Part shown: piece by piece, positions 26,857 through 35,725 of the stretch
How positions within the stretch are numbered: the first letter of the stretch is position 1
How the letters are laid out: each line of letters starts with the position of its first letter
NCBI GenBank assembly: GCA_035296325.1
Contig: DATHBD010000023.1
Span: forward strand, 248,001-312,000
Reading direction: 5' to 3'
Length of the DNA stretch: 64,000 nucleotides
Source: DATHBD01 sp035296325
GTDB taxonomy: Bacteria; Actinomycetota; Actinomycetes; Mycobacteriales; Micromonosporaceae
The notes under the pieces: generated by a model
What the model was told of the DNA's origin: nothing
Database searches by the model: none
What the model saw: the letters and a program-made list of their open reading frames with translations, nothing else
Position numbers and translations under genes: made by a program

Positions 26857-26985
26857 ATGCCGTGGGTCCGAGGTCACTACCGACGCACCACAGGTCGTCG
26901 CTACGGGTCCCGAGAGGCCCGGGCCGCTGGTATCGCGCTGATCGTGCTGATCGCGGTCGTGGTGCTGATCATCCTGATCCGCTGA
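26857..26985 (+). CDS. Small single-pass membrane protein
   Basis: A 42-residue open frame. ATG 26857 follows AAGGAGG by five bases, a near-perfect site. The N-terminal half is basic (VRGHYRRTTGRRYGSREARA) and the C-terminal half is one hydrophobic helix (GIALIVLIAVVVLIILIR), so it should sit in the membrane with its basic end in the cytosol. A strong terminator begins 22 bases after the stop codon, which supports a real transcription unit. The family is not recognised. Confidence 0.7.
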   Translation: MPWVRGHYRRTTGRRYGSREARAAGIALIVLIAVVVLIILIR

Positions 26986-27006
26986 CAACGCGTCATCAAC
27001 CGCGAA

Positions 27007-27039
27007 CGGGTGGGCACCGGAAGGTGCCCACCCGTTTTT
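27007..27039. terminator. Strong Rho-independent terminator
   Basis: A perfect 12-bp GC-rich stem (27007-27018 with 27023-27034) with a GGAA tetraloop is followed by five T residues on the plus strand. It ends the small membrane protein transcript. The stem could also serve the leftward mannanase gene, whose stop is at 27052. Confidence 0.9.
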
Positions 27040-27051
27040 GCGCGGAGTTGC

Positions 27052-28545
27052 CTATCGGAGGTTCGGTACCTCGTCGCGGGTGACGACGTAGGCGTGGTTG
27101 AACACGTGGCGCAGGTGCGCCGCCGAGTTGCTGACGGTCAGGTGATTACCGTGCCAGGTGGCGAACAGCACCCACCGTGAACCGGCCGACTGCAACTGGT
27201 TCGGGTCCGGGATGGGCCCGTTCTCGTGCAGCGCGATCGGCAGGCTGGTCCCGACGATGTTGCGGACCGAGTTGTACATCGACGTCAGCGGCCCGTAGTT
27301 GCCGTCACCGGCGTAGGTGTCCGCACCGCCGATGTCGACCGTGGCCTTGCCCGGGTAGAACGACGACTGCGGCTGACCGTTGTAGCCGTGCAACCAGATC
27401 AGGTTGTTCAGGCCCTTGGTGTTGGTCATGTAGTTGTAGGTGAAGTTCCACAGGCGGTTGTACTGGGCGCCGCCCTCTTTGCTCCACCAGAACCACGTGC
27501 CACCGGCCTCGTGGTACGGCCGCCAGATCACCGCGACGTTCGCGTTCTCCATCTGCTGCAACGAAGCGGACACCTGGTCGAGCCGCTGGATGAACGAGGT
27601 GTACTCGGCCGTCCCCGGGGTCAGCACCCGGTTGATCGACACCGTCTCCATGGTGCCGGCGTAGGTGTCGGGACGCGTCGGGGCGCCCATGTGGTAGCCG
27701 ACCATCGGGATACCACCGGCGTTCCACCACGCGATGGCCCGCGGCGTCAGCGACTCGTGCGAGTCACCGAAGTCCAGACCCCGGATCGCCGGCAGCTTGC
27801 CGGTGGTGTTCCGGATGTGGTTCATCTCGTGCTCCGGCCCACCGATCCACGTGGATTCCTGCTGGCCGGAGATGATGTGGTTGCCGTACTGGCTCTGGAT
27901 GAAGCAGAGCAGGCGCCGGGCCTGCGGGCTGGCGTTGGGGTTCACCGGTGCCGCGCCGCAGCCGCCGCCACCGGTCACCGGAGGCGTGGTGACGCCCGGG
28001 GTGGTCGGCGTGGTGCCGCCGCCGGTCTGCGCCCACCGCTGGTTCGTGCCGCCGTGGCAGGTCCACAGGAGGACGATCGAGCCGTTCGCGGTCGCGCCCC
28101 CGGACAGGTCCAGGCACCGGCCGGTGACGGCATTGCTCAGGGTGCCGTTGCTGTTGAACGTCCAGCGCTGGGCCGTGCCACCGGTGCAGTCCATGATCTG
28201 CACCCGGTCGCCGTCGGAGTCCCCGCCGGTGGCGGCGTCGAGGCACTTGTTGCCGTACACCGTCAGCTGCCCGGAGGACGTCGTGGTCCAGGACTGGTTG
28301 GCGCCACCGTTGCAGTCCCAGATCGTCACCAGGGTGCCGTTGGCGGTCGCCGCGTTCGGTACGTCCAGGCATCGACCCGACGATGCGCTGACCACGGGCT
28401 GGTTGGTCGCCGCGGACGCCGGGCCCACCGCGGTCCACAACATCGCCGCGCCGACCGACCCGGCGAGCGCGACGACCAGGCCGACCGTCGCCAGCCGCCG
28501 GGTCCGGCGTGGGCGGCGCCGGGCTACAGATTGTTCAGAGTCCAT
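27052..28545 (-). CDS. Secreted GH26 beta-mannanase with N-terminal ricin-type (CBM13) lectin domain
   Basis: A 497-residue extracellular enzyme that cleaves beta-1,4-mannan. A twin-Arg-rich N-terminus plus hydrophobic helix (residues 8-46) is the signal sequence, with likely cleavage after ASA. Residues about 50-170 are a ricin-type trefoil with three CLD/W repeats for sugar binding. A Thr/Pro/Gly linker (TPTTPGVTTPPVTGGGG) precedes the catalytic domain (about 195-497). The GH26 catalytic pair is seen as the acid/base Glu in WRPYHEAGG and the nucleophile Glu in ALHENG. An operator-like palindrome lies about 180 bases upstream (28728-28739), resembling one before the ABC operon at 31808. Confidence 0.92.
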   Translation of the reverse strand: MDSEQSVARRRPRRTRRLATVGLVVALAGSVGAAMLWTAVGPASAATNQPVVSASSGRCLDVPNAATANGTLVTIWDCNGGANQSWTTTSSGQLTVYGNKCLDAATGGDSDGDRVQIMDCTGGTAQRWTFNSNGTLSNAVTGRCLDLSGGATANGSIVLLWTCHGGTNQRWAQTGGGTTPTTPGVTTPPVTGGGGCGAAPVNPNASPQARRLLCFIQSQYGNHIISGQQESTWIGGPEHEMNHIRNTTGKLPAIRGLDFGDSHESLTPRAIAWWNAGGIPMVGYHMGAPTRPDTYAGTMETVSINRVLTPGTAEYTSFIQRLDQVSASLQQMENANVAVIWRPYHEAGGTWFWWSKEGGAQYNRLWNFTYNYMTNTKGLNNLIWLHGYNGQPQSSFYPGKATVDIGGADTYAGDGNYGPLTSMYNSVRNIVGTSLPIALHENGPIPDPNQLQSAGSRWVLFATWHGNHLTVSNSAAHLRHVFNHAYVVTRDEVPNLR

Positions 28546-28865
28546 GAGTTCTCCTCGTTGAGGCGGCCCGTGGGCGGTTCCGGGTCGCTCGTCATCACCA
28601 GCGCATGGCTGGTCAAGTGTGGGTATCGCCCGACTTGGCGGTCGCTGGAGTGCGCCGCTCGGCGGTATCGGATACCCGAGGCGAGGCTATGGTCACGCCT
28701 ATCCATTACGCAACGTATTGACTCTGATGAACTGGTTAAGTTTCCGAACGTGCCTTCGGAATCAGCGTTCGTGGGTGCCGGAACGGTTGTCTGACCACAT
28801 CTGGGGAACCCATCAACGTCAATGCACCGACAACGGGTCGGTGAAAGTTACGCGCCGACCTGACG
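28546..28865 (-). promoter_or_regulatory. Upstream region of the mannanase gene
   Basis: These 320 bases hold no gene. The segment 28690-28860 is noticeably less GC-rich than its surroundings and probably contains the promoter. TGAACTGGTTAA at 28728-28739 is a 10-of-12 match to the perfect palindrome TGAACCGGTTCA before the ABC operon. No confident -35/-10 pair was identified. Confidence 0.4.
28728..28739. promoter_or_regulatory. Candidate LacI-type operator, imperfect
   Basis: TGAACTGGTTAA shares ten of twelve bases with the perfect palindrome at 31583-31594. The central CTGG replaces CCGG. It may allow co-regulation of mannanase and the oligosaccharide-type transporter. Confidence 0.4.
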
Positions 28866-29885
28866 TCAGATCATCGAGAGGTGGACGTGGTTGGTGTGGT
28901 CGCTGGCCGGATCGCCGTTGCCGCTGTTGTACGTGCGCCAACCGGTCGACGGTTGCCAGATCTGGCGGAACCAGATCACGTACAGCACGCCCAGCCGGCC
29001 CGCGTTGCTCACGAAGTACGCCGCCAGGTTATTGCCGTAGGTCCGGTCGTCCCCGGTCGCGACGCCGGCGAACGTGGTGCGATTGGAAGAGAAGTCGCAG
29101 GCCCGCCCGCGCGGGTGCTCCCCGCCGCCGCTGGAGCGGTAACACGAGGTGTGTCGCGTGAAACCGGCGGCCCGCGCCTGCTGCAGGGCGTTCAGCGTGC
29201 GGGCCGTGAGGCACCCCGACGTCGTCGGGTCGTCAGCCGTGCAGCCCTGGGACTGCAGCGTCCCGTTGGCGGCGCGCGGCGCCGCCGCCGCGGTGGCCGG
29301 CCGAGCCGCCGAGACGCCGCTGGCGACCTGGCCGCCGCCGACCGCCTTGAGTGCCCGCTCCGCCTGCTGCTTCTGCGCCTCCATCGCGGCGAGCTGCTGC
29401 TGCTGACTCGTCACTTCGGCGTCGATCGATGCCTTGGTTGCTTTCACGCGCTCACTGAGCTCGTTGTACTGGCGCAGCACACGGTCGTTGTGCAGCGCCA
29501 GCTGGTTGATGGTGGTGGCCTTGTCAAGGAGGCTGTCCGGCGACGGGCTGTTCAGCAGCGCCGACGCGGCGCGCAGGCTGCCCGCGCGGTAGGCCGCCAC
29601 CGCGATCTGGCTGGTCTGCTCGCTCAGCGCGGCCCGCTCAGCCTCGACCCGGGTACCCTCGGCGGTCAGCTCCGCCTGACGCGTCTTCGACGCCTCGAGC
29701 TTGACCTGAGCGTCCAGGAAGGCGCGGTTGGCGGAGTCCAGGGCCTCCCGAAGGGCGACCGTGCCGCCCTCGTCGTCGGTGGCCGGGGCCGCGCCGGCCG
29801 GCGCGGGTCCGACGATCAGGCTTGCGACGACGGACAGTAGTGCCACGGCGATCACGGACGACCTGGCACGGTGCAGGCTGAACAT
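28866..29885 (-). CDS. Secreted coiled-coil protein with ARB-07466-type C-terminal domain
   Basis: A 339-residue exported protein. The signal peptide is in residues 1-33 (AVALLSVVASLIVGPAPAGA). Residues about 40-185 form a long coiled coil with heptads rich in Ala, Glu and Gln, as in NlpC/P60- and FtsX-associated wall hydrolases. The C-terminal 120 residues (TSGCLTARTLNALQQARAAGF, GEHPRGRACDFSS, DHTNHVHLSM) match the domain found in ARB-07466-like proteins, related to VanY-type D,D-peptidases; the HPRGRACD and HVH blocks could bind zinc. A role in cell-wall remodelling is likely but not proven. Confidence 0.82.
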   Translation of the reverse strand: MFSLHRARSSVIAVALLSVVASLIVGPAPAGAAPATDDEGGTVALREALDSANRAFLDAQVKLEASKTRQAELTAEGTRVEAERAALSEQTSQIAVAAYRAGSLRAASALLNSPSPDSLLDKATTINQLALHNDRVLRQYNELSERVKATKASIDAEVTSQQQQLAAMEAQKQQAERALKAVGGGQVASGVSAARPATAAAAPRAANGTLQSQGCTADDPTTSGCLTARTLNALQQARAAGFTRHTSCYRSSGGGEHPRGRACDFSSNRTTFAGVATGDDRTYGNNLAAYFVSNAGRLGVLYVIWFRQIWQPSTGWRTYNSGNGDPASDHTNHVHLSMI

Positions 29886-30152
29886 GGTCAGCGGATCCCT
29901 CCATCGGCCGCCGGCCAGGTTAGCTGACGGGTTCGGGACGGAAGGTGCCCCTACCGCAGGATCGCGGATTCACCCCAGTGGTCCGGGTGGGTCCCCGGCT
30001 CGCCCGAAGGCGATTAGGCGGCGGTCGCCGCCCGCGCCGGGTTGGCGCAGCCGAGCGGAGACCGCCGCCAGCCTACCCGAGACCGGACGATGCGGCATAG
30101 TTGTGGCGGGTCACCGCGGGGCGCGCCACGCGACGCCGTTGGGGGAGGTTGC

Positions 30153-31406
30153 ATGGTGCACGACCGGCGCGACGGCTGGGCCGCCGACGAGGCCGATGAC
30201 CAGGTGCTCGGAGCGCTCGCCGGTGGCGGGCACGCCGGCCATGCCCATGGCCGGCGACCGCTGTCACCCGGCGGGCGGCGCATCGCGCTCCTGCTCCTGG
30301 TCGGGGCGGCCGTGGCAACCCTCGTCGCGATGGCGCTGCTCTGGCCGAACCCGTCCGAGCGGGAGGCCACCCCGCCGGGCCCCACCCGCCTGACCGGCCA
30401 GGTGCACGTGCTGGAGCCGGGGCCCTGCCCGCCGTCGGAGGGGCAGACCGCCCCGGCGCGACCGGACCCGGCCACCGGCTGCGGCACGGTGCTGGTGCGC
30501 GTCCATGACGGTCCGGACGCCGGGACGCTGGTCGCGACCGACGTGCCGTTCGGCCCCGGGGCGCCGACCGTCCGTGCCGGCGACGAGGTCGTGCTGATGT
30601 ACCTGCCGGACGCTGAGCCGGATCAGCGCTACCAGATTGCGGATCACCGGCGCGACCGGCAGTTGTGGATCCTGGGCGTGGCCCTCGCGTTGGCGGTGAT
30701 CGGATTCGGCCGATGGCGGGGCCTGGCCGCCCTGGCCGGGCTGGCGGTCACCTTCACCATCCTGCTGTTCTTCATCGTGCCGGCGATCCTCTCCGGCCGT
30801 CCGCCGTTGCTGGTCGCCATTGTCGGCTCCGCCGCCATCATGCTGACCGTGCTGTACCTCACGCACGGGTTCAACCGGACGACCACCGTGGCCGTGTTCG
30901 GCACCCTCACCAGCCTGGTGCTCACCGGAGTCCTCGCCGCCATCGCCACCGCCGCGACGCATCTGACCGGAATCGCCAGCGAGGAGGAGACCTTTGTCAG
31001 CGCGACGCACCTCAACGTCAACATGCAGGGTCTGCTGCTGGCCGGCATCCTGATCGGCGCGCTCGGCGTCCTGGACGACGTCGCCGTCACCCAGGCGGCC
31101 ACCGTGGACGAACTCGCGCAGGCCAATCCCGCACTGGGCGGCCGGCAGCTCTACCGGGCCGCGGGTCGGGTGGGACGGGCCCACATCGCCTCGGTGATCA
31201 ACACCATCATCCTGGCGTACGCCGGGGCGTCGCTGCCGCTGCTCCTGCTCTTCGCCGAGGGCGGGCAGGCCATCGGCGACATCCTCACCAACCAACTGGT
31301 GGCGCAGGAGATCGTCCGCAGCGTGGTGGGCACGCTCGGGTTGATCGCCGCCGTACCGCTCACCACCGCACTCGCCGCCTTCACCGCCCGCGTCGAGCGG
31401 ACATGA
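30153..31406 (+). CDS. YibE/F family membrane protein
   Basis: A 417-residue membrane protein. ATG 30153 follows GGGGGAGG by four bases. The N-terminus is cytosolic and His-rich (GGGHAGHAHGRR), then comes one helix, an extracytoplasmic beta-rich region (about 75-165) and at least six further helices (170-410). GRWRGLAALAGLAVTFTILLFFIVPAIL and the GVLDDVAVTQAATVDEL block are hallmarks of the YibE/F family. The transported substrate is unknown. The next operon starts 400 bases downstream. Confidence 0.88.
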   Translation: MVHDRRDGWAADEADDQVLGALAGGGHAGHAHGRRPLSPGGRRIALLLLVGAAVATLVAMALLWPNPSEREATPPGPTRLTGQVHVLEPGPCPPSEGQTAPARPDPATGCGTVLVRVHDGPDAGTLVATDVPFGPGAPTVRAGDEVVLMYLPDAEPDQRYQIADHRRDRQLWILGVALALAVIGFGRWRGLAALAGLAVTFTILLFFIVPAILSGRPPLLVAIVGSAAIMLTVLYLTHGFNRTTTVAVFGTLTSLVLTGVLAAIATAATHLTGIASEEETFVSATHLNVNMQGLLLAGILIGALGVLDDVAVTQAATVDELAQANPALGGRQLYRAAGRVGRAHIASVINTIILAYAGASLPLLLLFAEGGQAIGDILTNQLVAQEIVRSVVGTLGLIAAVPLTTALAAFTARVERT

Positions 31407-31807
31407 CGGGAGAGTCACCCACGATGACGCCCTGCGGCCGTTTGACCGGTGGTGGTGCCGCTGGCACCGCGGCGGTGGTCGCCCGCCCCGCGGACCGGTG
31501 GCGGGCAAGGTCCGGAGCCGTTCATAACAGTTTGGCCAGCGGGCCCCAAATCGCTAGATCAACTGGTCGATGGTCTTGAATGTGAACCGGTTCAGTGATG
31601 CACTTCATACGACCCAGCCACACTTGATCATTCGGAGATGCTGAGGACCAGCGGCGCGGCGACGTGCTTGCGGCTGTCCCACGCCGATCACCCGCCCGGA
31701 ACGGCGCGGCGGCCAGGGCGTCGTCGCGATGCATGGGCGCCGACGCCGCGGCATCACCGCAGTGGCCAACCGATGTGGCCTCCGCACCTCTGTCCACAGG
31801 AGCTGAT
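31407..31807 (+). promoter_or_regulatory. Regulatory region of the Opp-type ABC operon
   Basis: This 401-base stretch contains no gene. It holds the 12-bp perfect palindrome at 31583-31594 and, ten bases to its left, a weaker relative (TCAACTGGTCGA, 31559-31570). The leader from there to the GTG at 31808 is over 200 bases, so there is either a long untranslated leader or a promoter nearer the gene that I could not identify. Confidence 0.5.
31583..31594. promoter_or_regulatory. Candidate LacI-family operator
   Basis: TGAACCGGTTCA is a perfect 12-bp palindrome with the central CG typical of LacI-family operators. It lies in the leader of the five-gene ABC operon. No LacI-family regulator gene lies in this window. 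Confidence 0.55.
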
Positions 31808-33559
31808 GTGACTCCCGAAGTCCCACTGCATGCCACTCGGCGACAGGTCCTTGTCGGTACCGCCCTCGTCGGCGGGAGCCTGGCCACCGCGGCCTGCTCC
31901 CCGAACAAACCCGCCGAGAAGACCAACAGCGAACGCCAACAGACGCTCTTCGTCGCGGGATGGCAGTGGGGTCCGCCGCCTCACTTCAACCCGCTCAACC
32001 CGACCGCCGGGTTCCCGACCCAGCAGAACCAGTGGCAGCTGATCTACGAGTCGCTGTTCGGCTTCCACATGGTCACCGGCAAGCTCGAGCCGCAGCTCGG
32101 TGCGTCCCTCGACATGCCCGACGGCAAGACGATCGTGGTGAAGCTGCAGCCGGACGCCAAGTGGCACGACGGCAAGCCGGTCACTGCGGATGACGTCGTG
32201 TTCACCTACGAGCTCGCCAAGCGGCACACCGGAGTCCCGTACTCGGCCGCCTGGGAGTACCTGGACTCGGTGACCAAGACCGATGACAAGACGGTGACCT
32301 TCGCGCTCAAGGCCGGCCGGGTGAACCCGGGTATGACCAAGACCAACCTGGCGCAGGTCTACATCCTCCCGGCACACGTCTGGACGGCCATCGAGGCGCA
32401 GAACCCCAAGATCCTGGAGTACAAGAACGACAAGCCGGTCGGCTCCGGCCCGTACACTCTGGGCGACGCCAACGCCCAGCAGGTCGTGTACAACCGGTTC
32501 GAGGACTACTGGGGCAAGGGCGTGCGCGGCGGGCTGCCGGCGCCCAAGAAGATCGTGCACCCGATCTTCAAGGACAACGCCGCCGGCAACCTCGCCTTCG
32601 AGCGCGGCGAGATCGACGTGATGCAGCAGTTCACCCCACAGATCTGGAAGATGTGGGAGGAGAAGAAGCAGCCGGTCTCCACCTGGTTCGCGGAGGCCCC
32701 GTACTTCCTCCCCGGTGGCATGCCGATGCTGGTCATGAACACCACCAAGCCCGGCCTGAACAACCCGAAGGTCCGGCGGGCGCTGGCGCACGCGATCGAC
32801 TACGCGCGCATCGCCGAGCAGGCCATGTCGCGCTACTCCGAGCCGGCGAAGTCCAGCCTGATCCTGCCCAAGGGCTCGGACCAGCAGTACTTCGACGCGA
32901 GCAACGTGGAGCAGAACGGCTGGAAGACCGACCTCGCGAAGTCGGCGCAGATTCTGGAGCAGGAGCTCGGCGCCAAGAAGGGCGGCGACGGCGTGTACGT
33001 CCTCGGCGACGGCACCCGGCTCGGCCCGTGGACGCTGCAGACGCCCAGCGGGTGGTCGGACTGGCAGACGGCGGTGCAGATCGTCGCGGAGAACGCCAAG
33101 GCCGCCGGCTTCGACATCACGCCGAACTTCCCCGAGGCCAACCAGTTGACGCCCAACGTGCAGAGCGCCAACTTCGACCTGGCCGTCTGGTACATCGGCG
33201 CACAGACCACCGCGGCGACCCCGTGGCAGCGGTACCGCGACGTGATGGACATCCGCGGCATCCCCGCACCCGGGCAGGCGGGCTTCTACAACTACGGGCG
33301 GTTCAACGACAACCGGGTGGCCCCGCTGCTGGACCAGGCTGCCACCGCGACCGGCGACGACCTCAAGGGTCTGCTCAAGCAGCTCGATACCATCTTCATG
33401 CAGAATGCCCCGATGATCCCGCTGATGTACCGTCCACTCGACTTCTTCGAGGTCAACGAGACCGTGTGGACCGGGTTCCCGTCCGAGAAGAACCCCAAGT
33501 CGCCGCCGACCTTCAGCGGCGCCGGTTACCTGTGGCTCTACGACATCAAGCCGAAGTAG
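31808..33559 (+). CDS. Opp-type ABC transporter substrate-binding lipoprotein (SBP family 5)
   Basis: A 583-residue extracellular solute-binding protein. GTG 31808 is chosen because AGGAG lies five bases upstream and the resulting N-terminus is a twin-arginine lipoprotein signal (TRRQVLVGTALVGGSLATAAC), with the lipid-bearing Cys at the end. The family 5 fold is evident from GASLDMPDGKTIVVKLQPDAKWHDGKPVTADDVVFTYEL near residue 100 and NPKVRRALAHAIDYARIAEQ near 320. Family 5 proteins carry peptides but also cello-, manno- and other oligosaccharides. The nearby secreted mannanase and the shared operator-like site suggest a beta-mannan oligosaccharide here (inference). Confidence 0.9.
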   Translation: MTPEVPLHATRRQVLVGTALVGGSLATAACSPNKPAEKTNSERQQTLFVAGWQWGPPPHFNPLNPTAGFPTQQNQWQLIYESLFGFHMVTGKLEPQLGASLDMPDGKTIVVKLQPDAKWHDGKPVTADDVVFTYELAKRHTGVPYSAAWEYLDSVTKTDDKTVTFALKAGRVNPGMTKTNLAQVYILPAHVWTAIEAQNPKILEYKNDKPVGSGPYTLGDANAQQVVYNRFEDYWGKGVRGGLPAPKKIVHPIFKDNAAGNLAFERGEIDVMQQFTPQIWKMWEEKKQPVSTWFAEAPYFLPGGMPMLVMNTTKPGLNNPKVRRALAHAIDYARIAEQAMSRYSEPAKSSLILPKGSDQQYFDASNVEQNGWKTDLAKSAQILEQELGAKKGGDGVYVLGDGTRLGPWTLQTPSGWSDWQTAVQIVAENAKAAGFDITPNFPEANQLTPNVQSANFDLAVWYIGAQTTAATPWQRYRDVMDIRGIPAPGQAGFYNYGRFNDNRVAPLLDQAATATGDDLKGLLKQLDTIFMQNAPMIPLMYRPLDFFEVNETVWTGFPSEKNPKSPPTFSGAGYLWLYDIKPK

Positions 33560-33592
33560 GCGGAGGCCCGGACGTGCACATCCGCCGTACCA

Positions 33593-33630
33593 TCACGCCA
33601 GCTCACCCCGGAGGGGGTGAGCTGGCGTGA
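33593..33630. promoter_or_regulatory. 17-bp perfect hairpin over the permease ribosome-binding site and start codon
   Basis: A 17-bp perfect stem (33593-33609 with 33614-33630) with loop GGAG sits between the binding-protein and first permease genes. The Shine-Dalgarno-like GGAGGGGG spans the loop and stem, and the GTG start (33627) lies within the right arm. It could end part of the transcripts, protect the binding-protein mRNA, or limit permease translation. Confidence 0.7.
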
Positions 33631-34634
33631 CCCTCTCGCGCTATCTCGCCCGCAAGTCCGCCTGGTATGCCGGGGCACTTGTCGTCGCCGTGCTGCTGAA
33701 CTTCCTGCTGCCCCGCCTCATCCCCGGCAACCCGGTGGACACGATCGTGTCCACGCTGGGGCGGGGAGGCGCGGAAGGGGAGAGTCTGCGGCGGGTCTAC
33801 GAGCACTACTCCGAGGCGTTCGGGCTCAACAAACCGCTGTGGGAGCAGTTCATCATCTACCTCGGCAATCTCCTCAAGGGGGACCTGGGCGTGTCGTTCA
33901 CGCTCTATCCCGCGCCGGTGCGCGGCCTCATCGCCGAGGCGCTGCCGTGGACGATCGCGCTCCAGCTTCCGGCGATCCTGATCGGCTGGATCGTCGGGAA
34001 CGTGCTGGGCGCGATGGCGGCGTACCGCGGCGGCTGGACTGACCGGGGCGCGTTCCTGAGTTCGCTGTTCCTGTCCAGCATTCCTTACTACTGCCTCGCC
34101 ATCCTGCTGCTGTACCTCCTCGCGGTCGTCTTTCCGGTGCTGCCGCCCAGCGGCGGCTACTCGTTCGGCGCCACGCCGGAGTTGTCCGCCGCGTTCATCG
34201 CCGATGTGCTCGAGCACTACTGGTTGCCGTTCCTGTCGCTGGTCATCGTCTTCATCGGCGGCCAGGCGGTGGGCATGCGCTCGATGGCCATCTACGAACT
34301 CGGATCCGACTACGTCAACTACGGCCGGGGGCTCGGGCTGCGCGACCGGAAGATCATCCGGTACATCTTCCGCAACGCGATGCTGCCGCAGGTGACCGGC
34401 CTGGCGCTGTCCATCGGCACGATGGTCGGCGGTGCACTGATCAGCGAGATCGTGTTCTCCTACCCGGGCATCGGCACGCTGCTCTTCGCCTCGATCTCCC
34501 GCAACGACTACCCGGTCATCGCCGGCATCACGTTGATCGTGGCGGTGGCCGTGCTGTTCGCGAACTTCTGCGTCGAGGTGGCGTACGGCATCATCGATCC
34601 GCGCATCCGGGCCGCCAGTCAGGGGGAGCGCTAG
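33627..34634 (+). CDS. ABC transporter permease (OppB/DppB type)
   Basis: A 335-residue inner-membrane protein with about six helices. The N-terminal helix ends in FLLPRLIPGNPVDTIVSTL, the hallmark of the OppB/DppB family. The EAA-like loop that contacts the ATPase is YELGSDYVNYGRGLGLRDRKIIRY. The start GTG 33627 is buried in the 17-bp hairpin. It forms a heterodimer with the next permease. Confidence 0.9.
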   Translation: MTLSRYLARKSAWYAGALVVAVLLNFLLPRLIPGNPVDTIVSTLGRGGAEGESLRRVYEHYSEAFGLNKPLWEQFIIYLGNLLKGDLGVSFTLYPAPVRGLIAEALPWTIALQLPAILIGWIVGNVLGAMAAYRGGWTDRGAFLSSLFLSSIPYYCLAILLLYLLAVVFPVLPPSGGYSFGATPELSAAFIADVLEHYWLPFLSLVIVFIGGQAVGMRSMAIYELGSDYVNYGRGLGLRDRKIIRYIFRNAMLPQVTGLALSIGTMVGGALISEIVFSYPGIGTLLFASISRNDYPVIAGITLIVAVAVLFANFCVEVAYGIIDPRIRAASQGER

Positions 34635-34636
34635 CC

Positions 34637-35725
34637 ATGGGCTCAGCCAGATTCACCGCCAGGTTCTACGTGGCCGCCGCCCTCTGCGCGGTGGTCGCCT
34701 TCCTGGCCCTGTTGGGGCCGTACCTGCTCACCGACAACGTCCCGACCGACGTCGTCGGCGGCCTCTACGACGAGCCGTCCGGCGACGCTCTGCTCGGGAC
34801 CGACAACCTCGGCCATGACGTGCTGACAAATCTGATGTACGGCGCACGCACCTCGCTGCTGGTCGGCCTGATCGCCGGCGCCGTGGCGACGGTGGTCGGC
34901 GTGATCATCGGGACGATCGCCGGCTACCTCGGTGGGGCGGTCGAGGAGGGCCTGATGGGCCTCACGAACGTCATCCTGGCGATCCCGCCGATCATCGTGC
35001 TCATCCTGATCTCGGTCGCGCTGCAGACCCGCTCGGCCACCGGGGTGGCTCTGGTCATCGCGGTGACGAGTTGGCCGTGGATGGCGCGAGCGGTCCGGGC
35101 GCAGGTGAGCAGCGTGCGCACCCGGGAGCACCTGGACATCGCGCGGCTCTCCGGCGCCGGGCCGTTCAGCATGATCATGTACGACGTGCTGCCGTACATG
35201 CTGTCCTACATCATCATGGCGTTCGTCCTGCAGGTGTCCGGCGCGATCCTCAACGAGGCCGCGCTGTCCCTGCTCGGGCTCGGTCCGAGCAACGGCGTCT
35301 CGCTCGGCATCATGCTGCACTGGGCGCTGATGTGGGAGTCGGTGCGCACCGGCGCGTGGTGGGCGTTCGTGCCGCCCACGCTGCTGCTCACCGTCATCGC
35401 CTTCGCGCTGCTGATGCTGCAGTCCAGCCTGGATGAGGTGTTCAACCCGCGCCTGCGCCGTGCCGGTCGAATCCGCCGGCTGCGCCGCGGCTCGTCGACC
35501 GGGGCCTCCGTCATCGACCTCAATGCCGAACCGGCGGTTGCCCTGCCGGGCGGTGCCATCGCCGGCACCGCGATGCCAGGTGGTGCGGTGCCGGGCGCCG
35601 CCACCTCCGGCGGCGCCACCCAGGGCACTGCCATCCCCGGTGGCGCCGGTCCGGGCGCCACGATTCCCGCCGGCGCCGGACCCGCCGCGCCAGCCGCCCC
35701 GACCACCGAAGGAGGGCCGCGGTGA
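34637..35725 (+). CDS. ABC transporter permease (OppC/DppC type) with Gly/Ala-rich tail
   Basis: A 362-residue membrane protein with about six helices, starting two bases after the first permease stop. GTDNLGHDVLTNLMYGARTSLLVGL and the EAA loop VRTREHLDIARLSGAGPFSMI identify the OppC/DppC family. The core ends near residue 300. It is followed by a low-complexity tail of about 60 residues built from GGAxPG-like units (PGGAVPGAATSGGATQGTA) that is not part of the family fold. The stop overlaps the next GTG as GTGA. Confidence 0.9.
   Translation: MGSARFTARFYVAAALCAVVAFLALLGPYLLTDNVPTDVVGGLYDEPSGDALLGTDNLGHDVLTNLMYGARTSLLVGLIAGAVATVVGVIIGTIAGYLGGAVEEGLMGLTNVILAIPPIIVLILISVALQTRSATGVALVIAVTSWPWMARAVRAQVSSVRTREHLDIARLSGAGPFSMIMYDVLPYMLSYIIMAFVLQVSGAILNEAALSLLGLGPSNGVSLGIMLHWALMWESVRTGAWWAFVPPTLLLTVIAFALLMLQSSLDEVFNPRLRRAGRIRRLRRGSSTGASVIDLNAEPAVALPGGAIAGTAMPGGAVPGAATSGGATQGTAIPGGAGPGATIPAGAGPAAPAAPTTEGGPR

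Noticed and set aside
31407..31500. A terminator after the YibE/F gene
   Set aside because: The GGTGCC-GCT-GGCACC hairpin is only six pairs and lacks support, so it is not listed.
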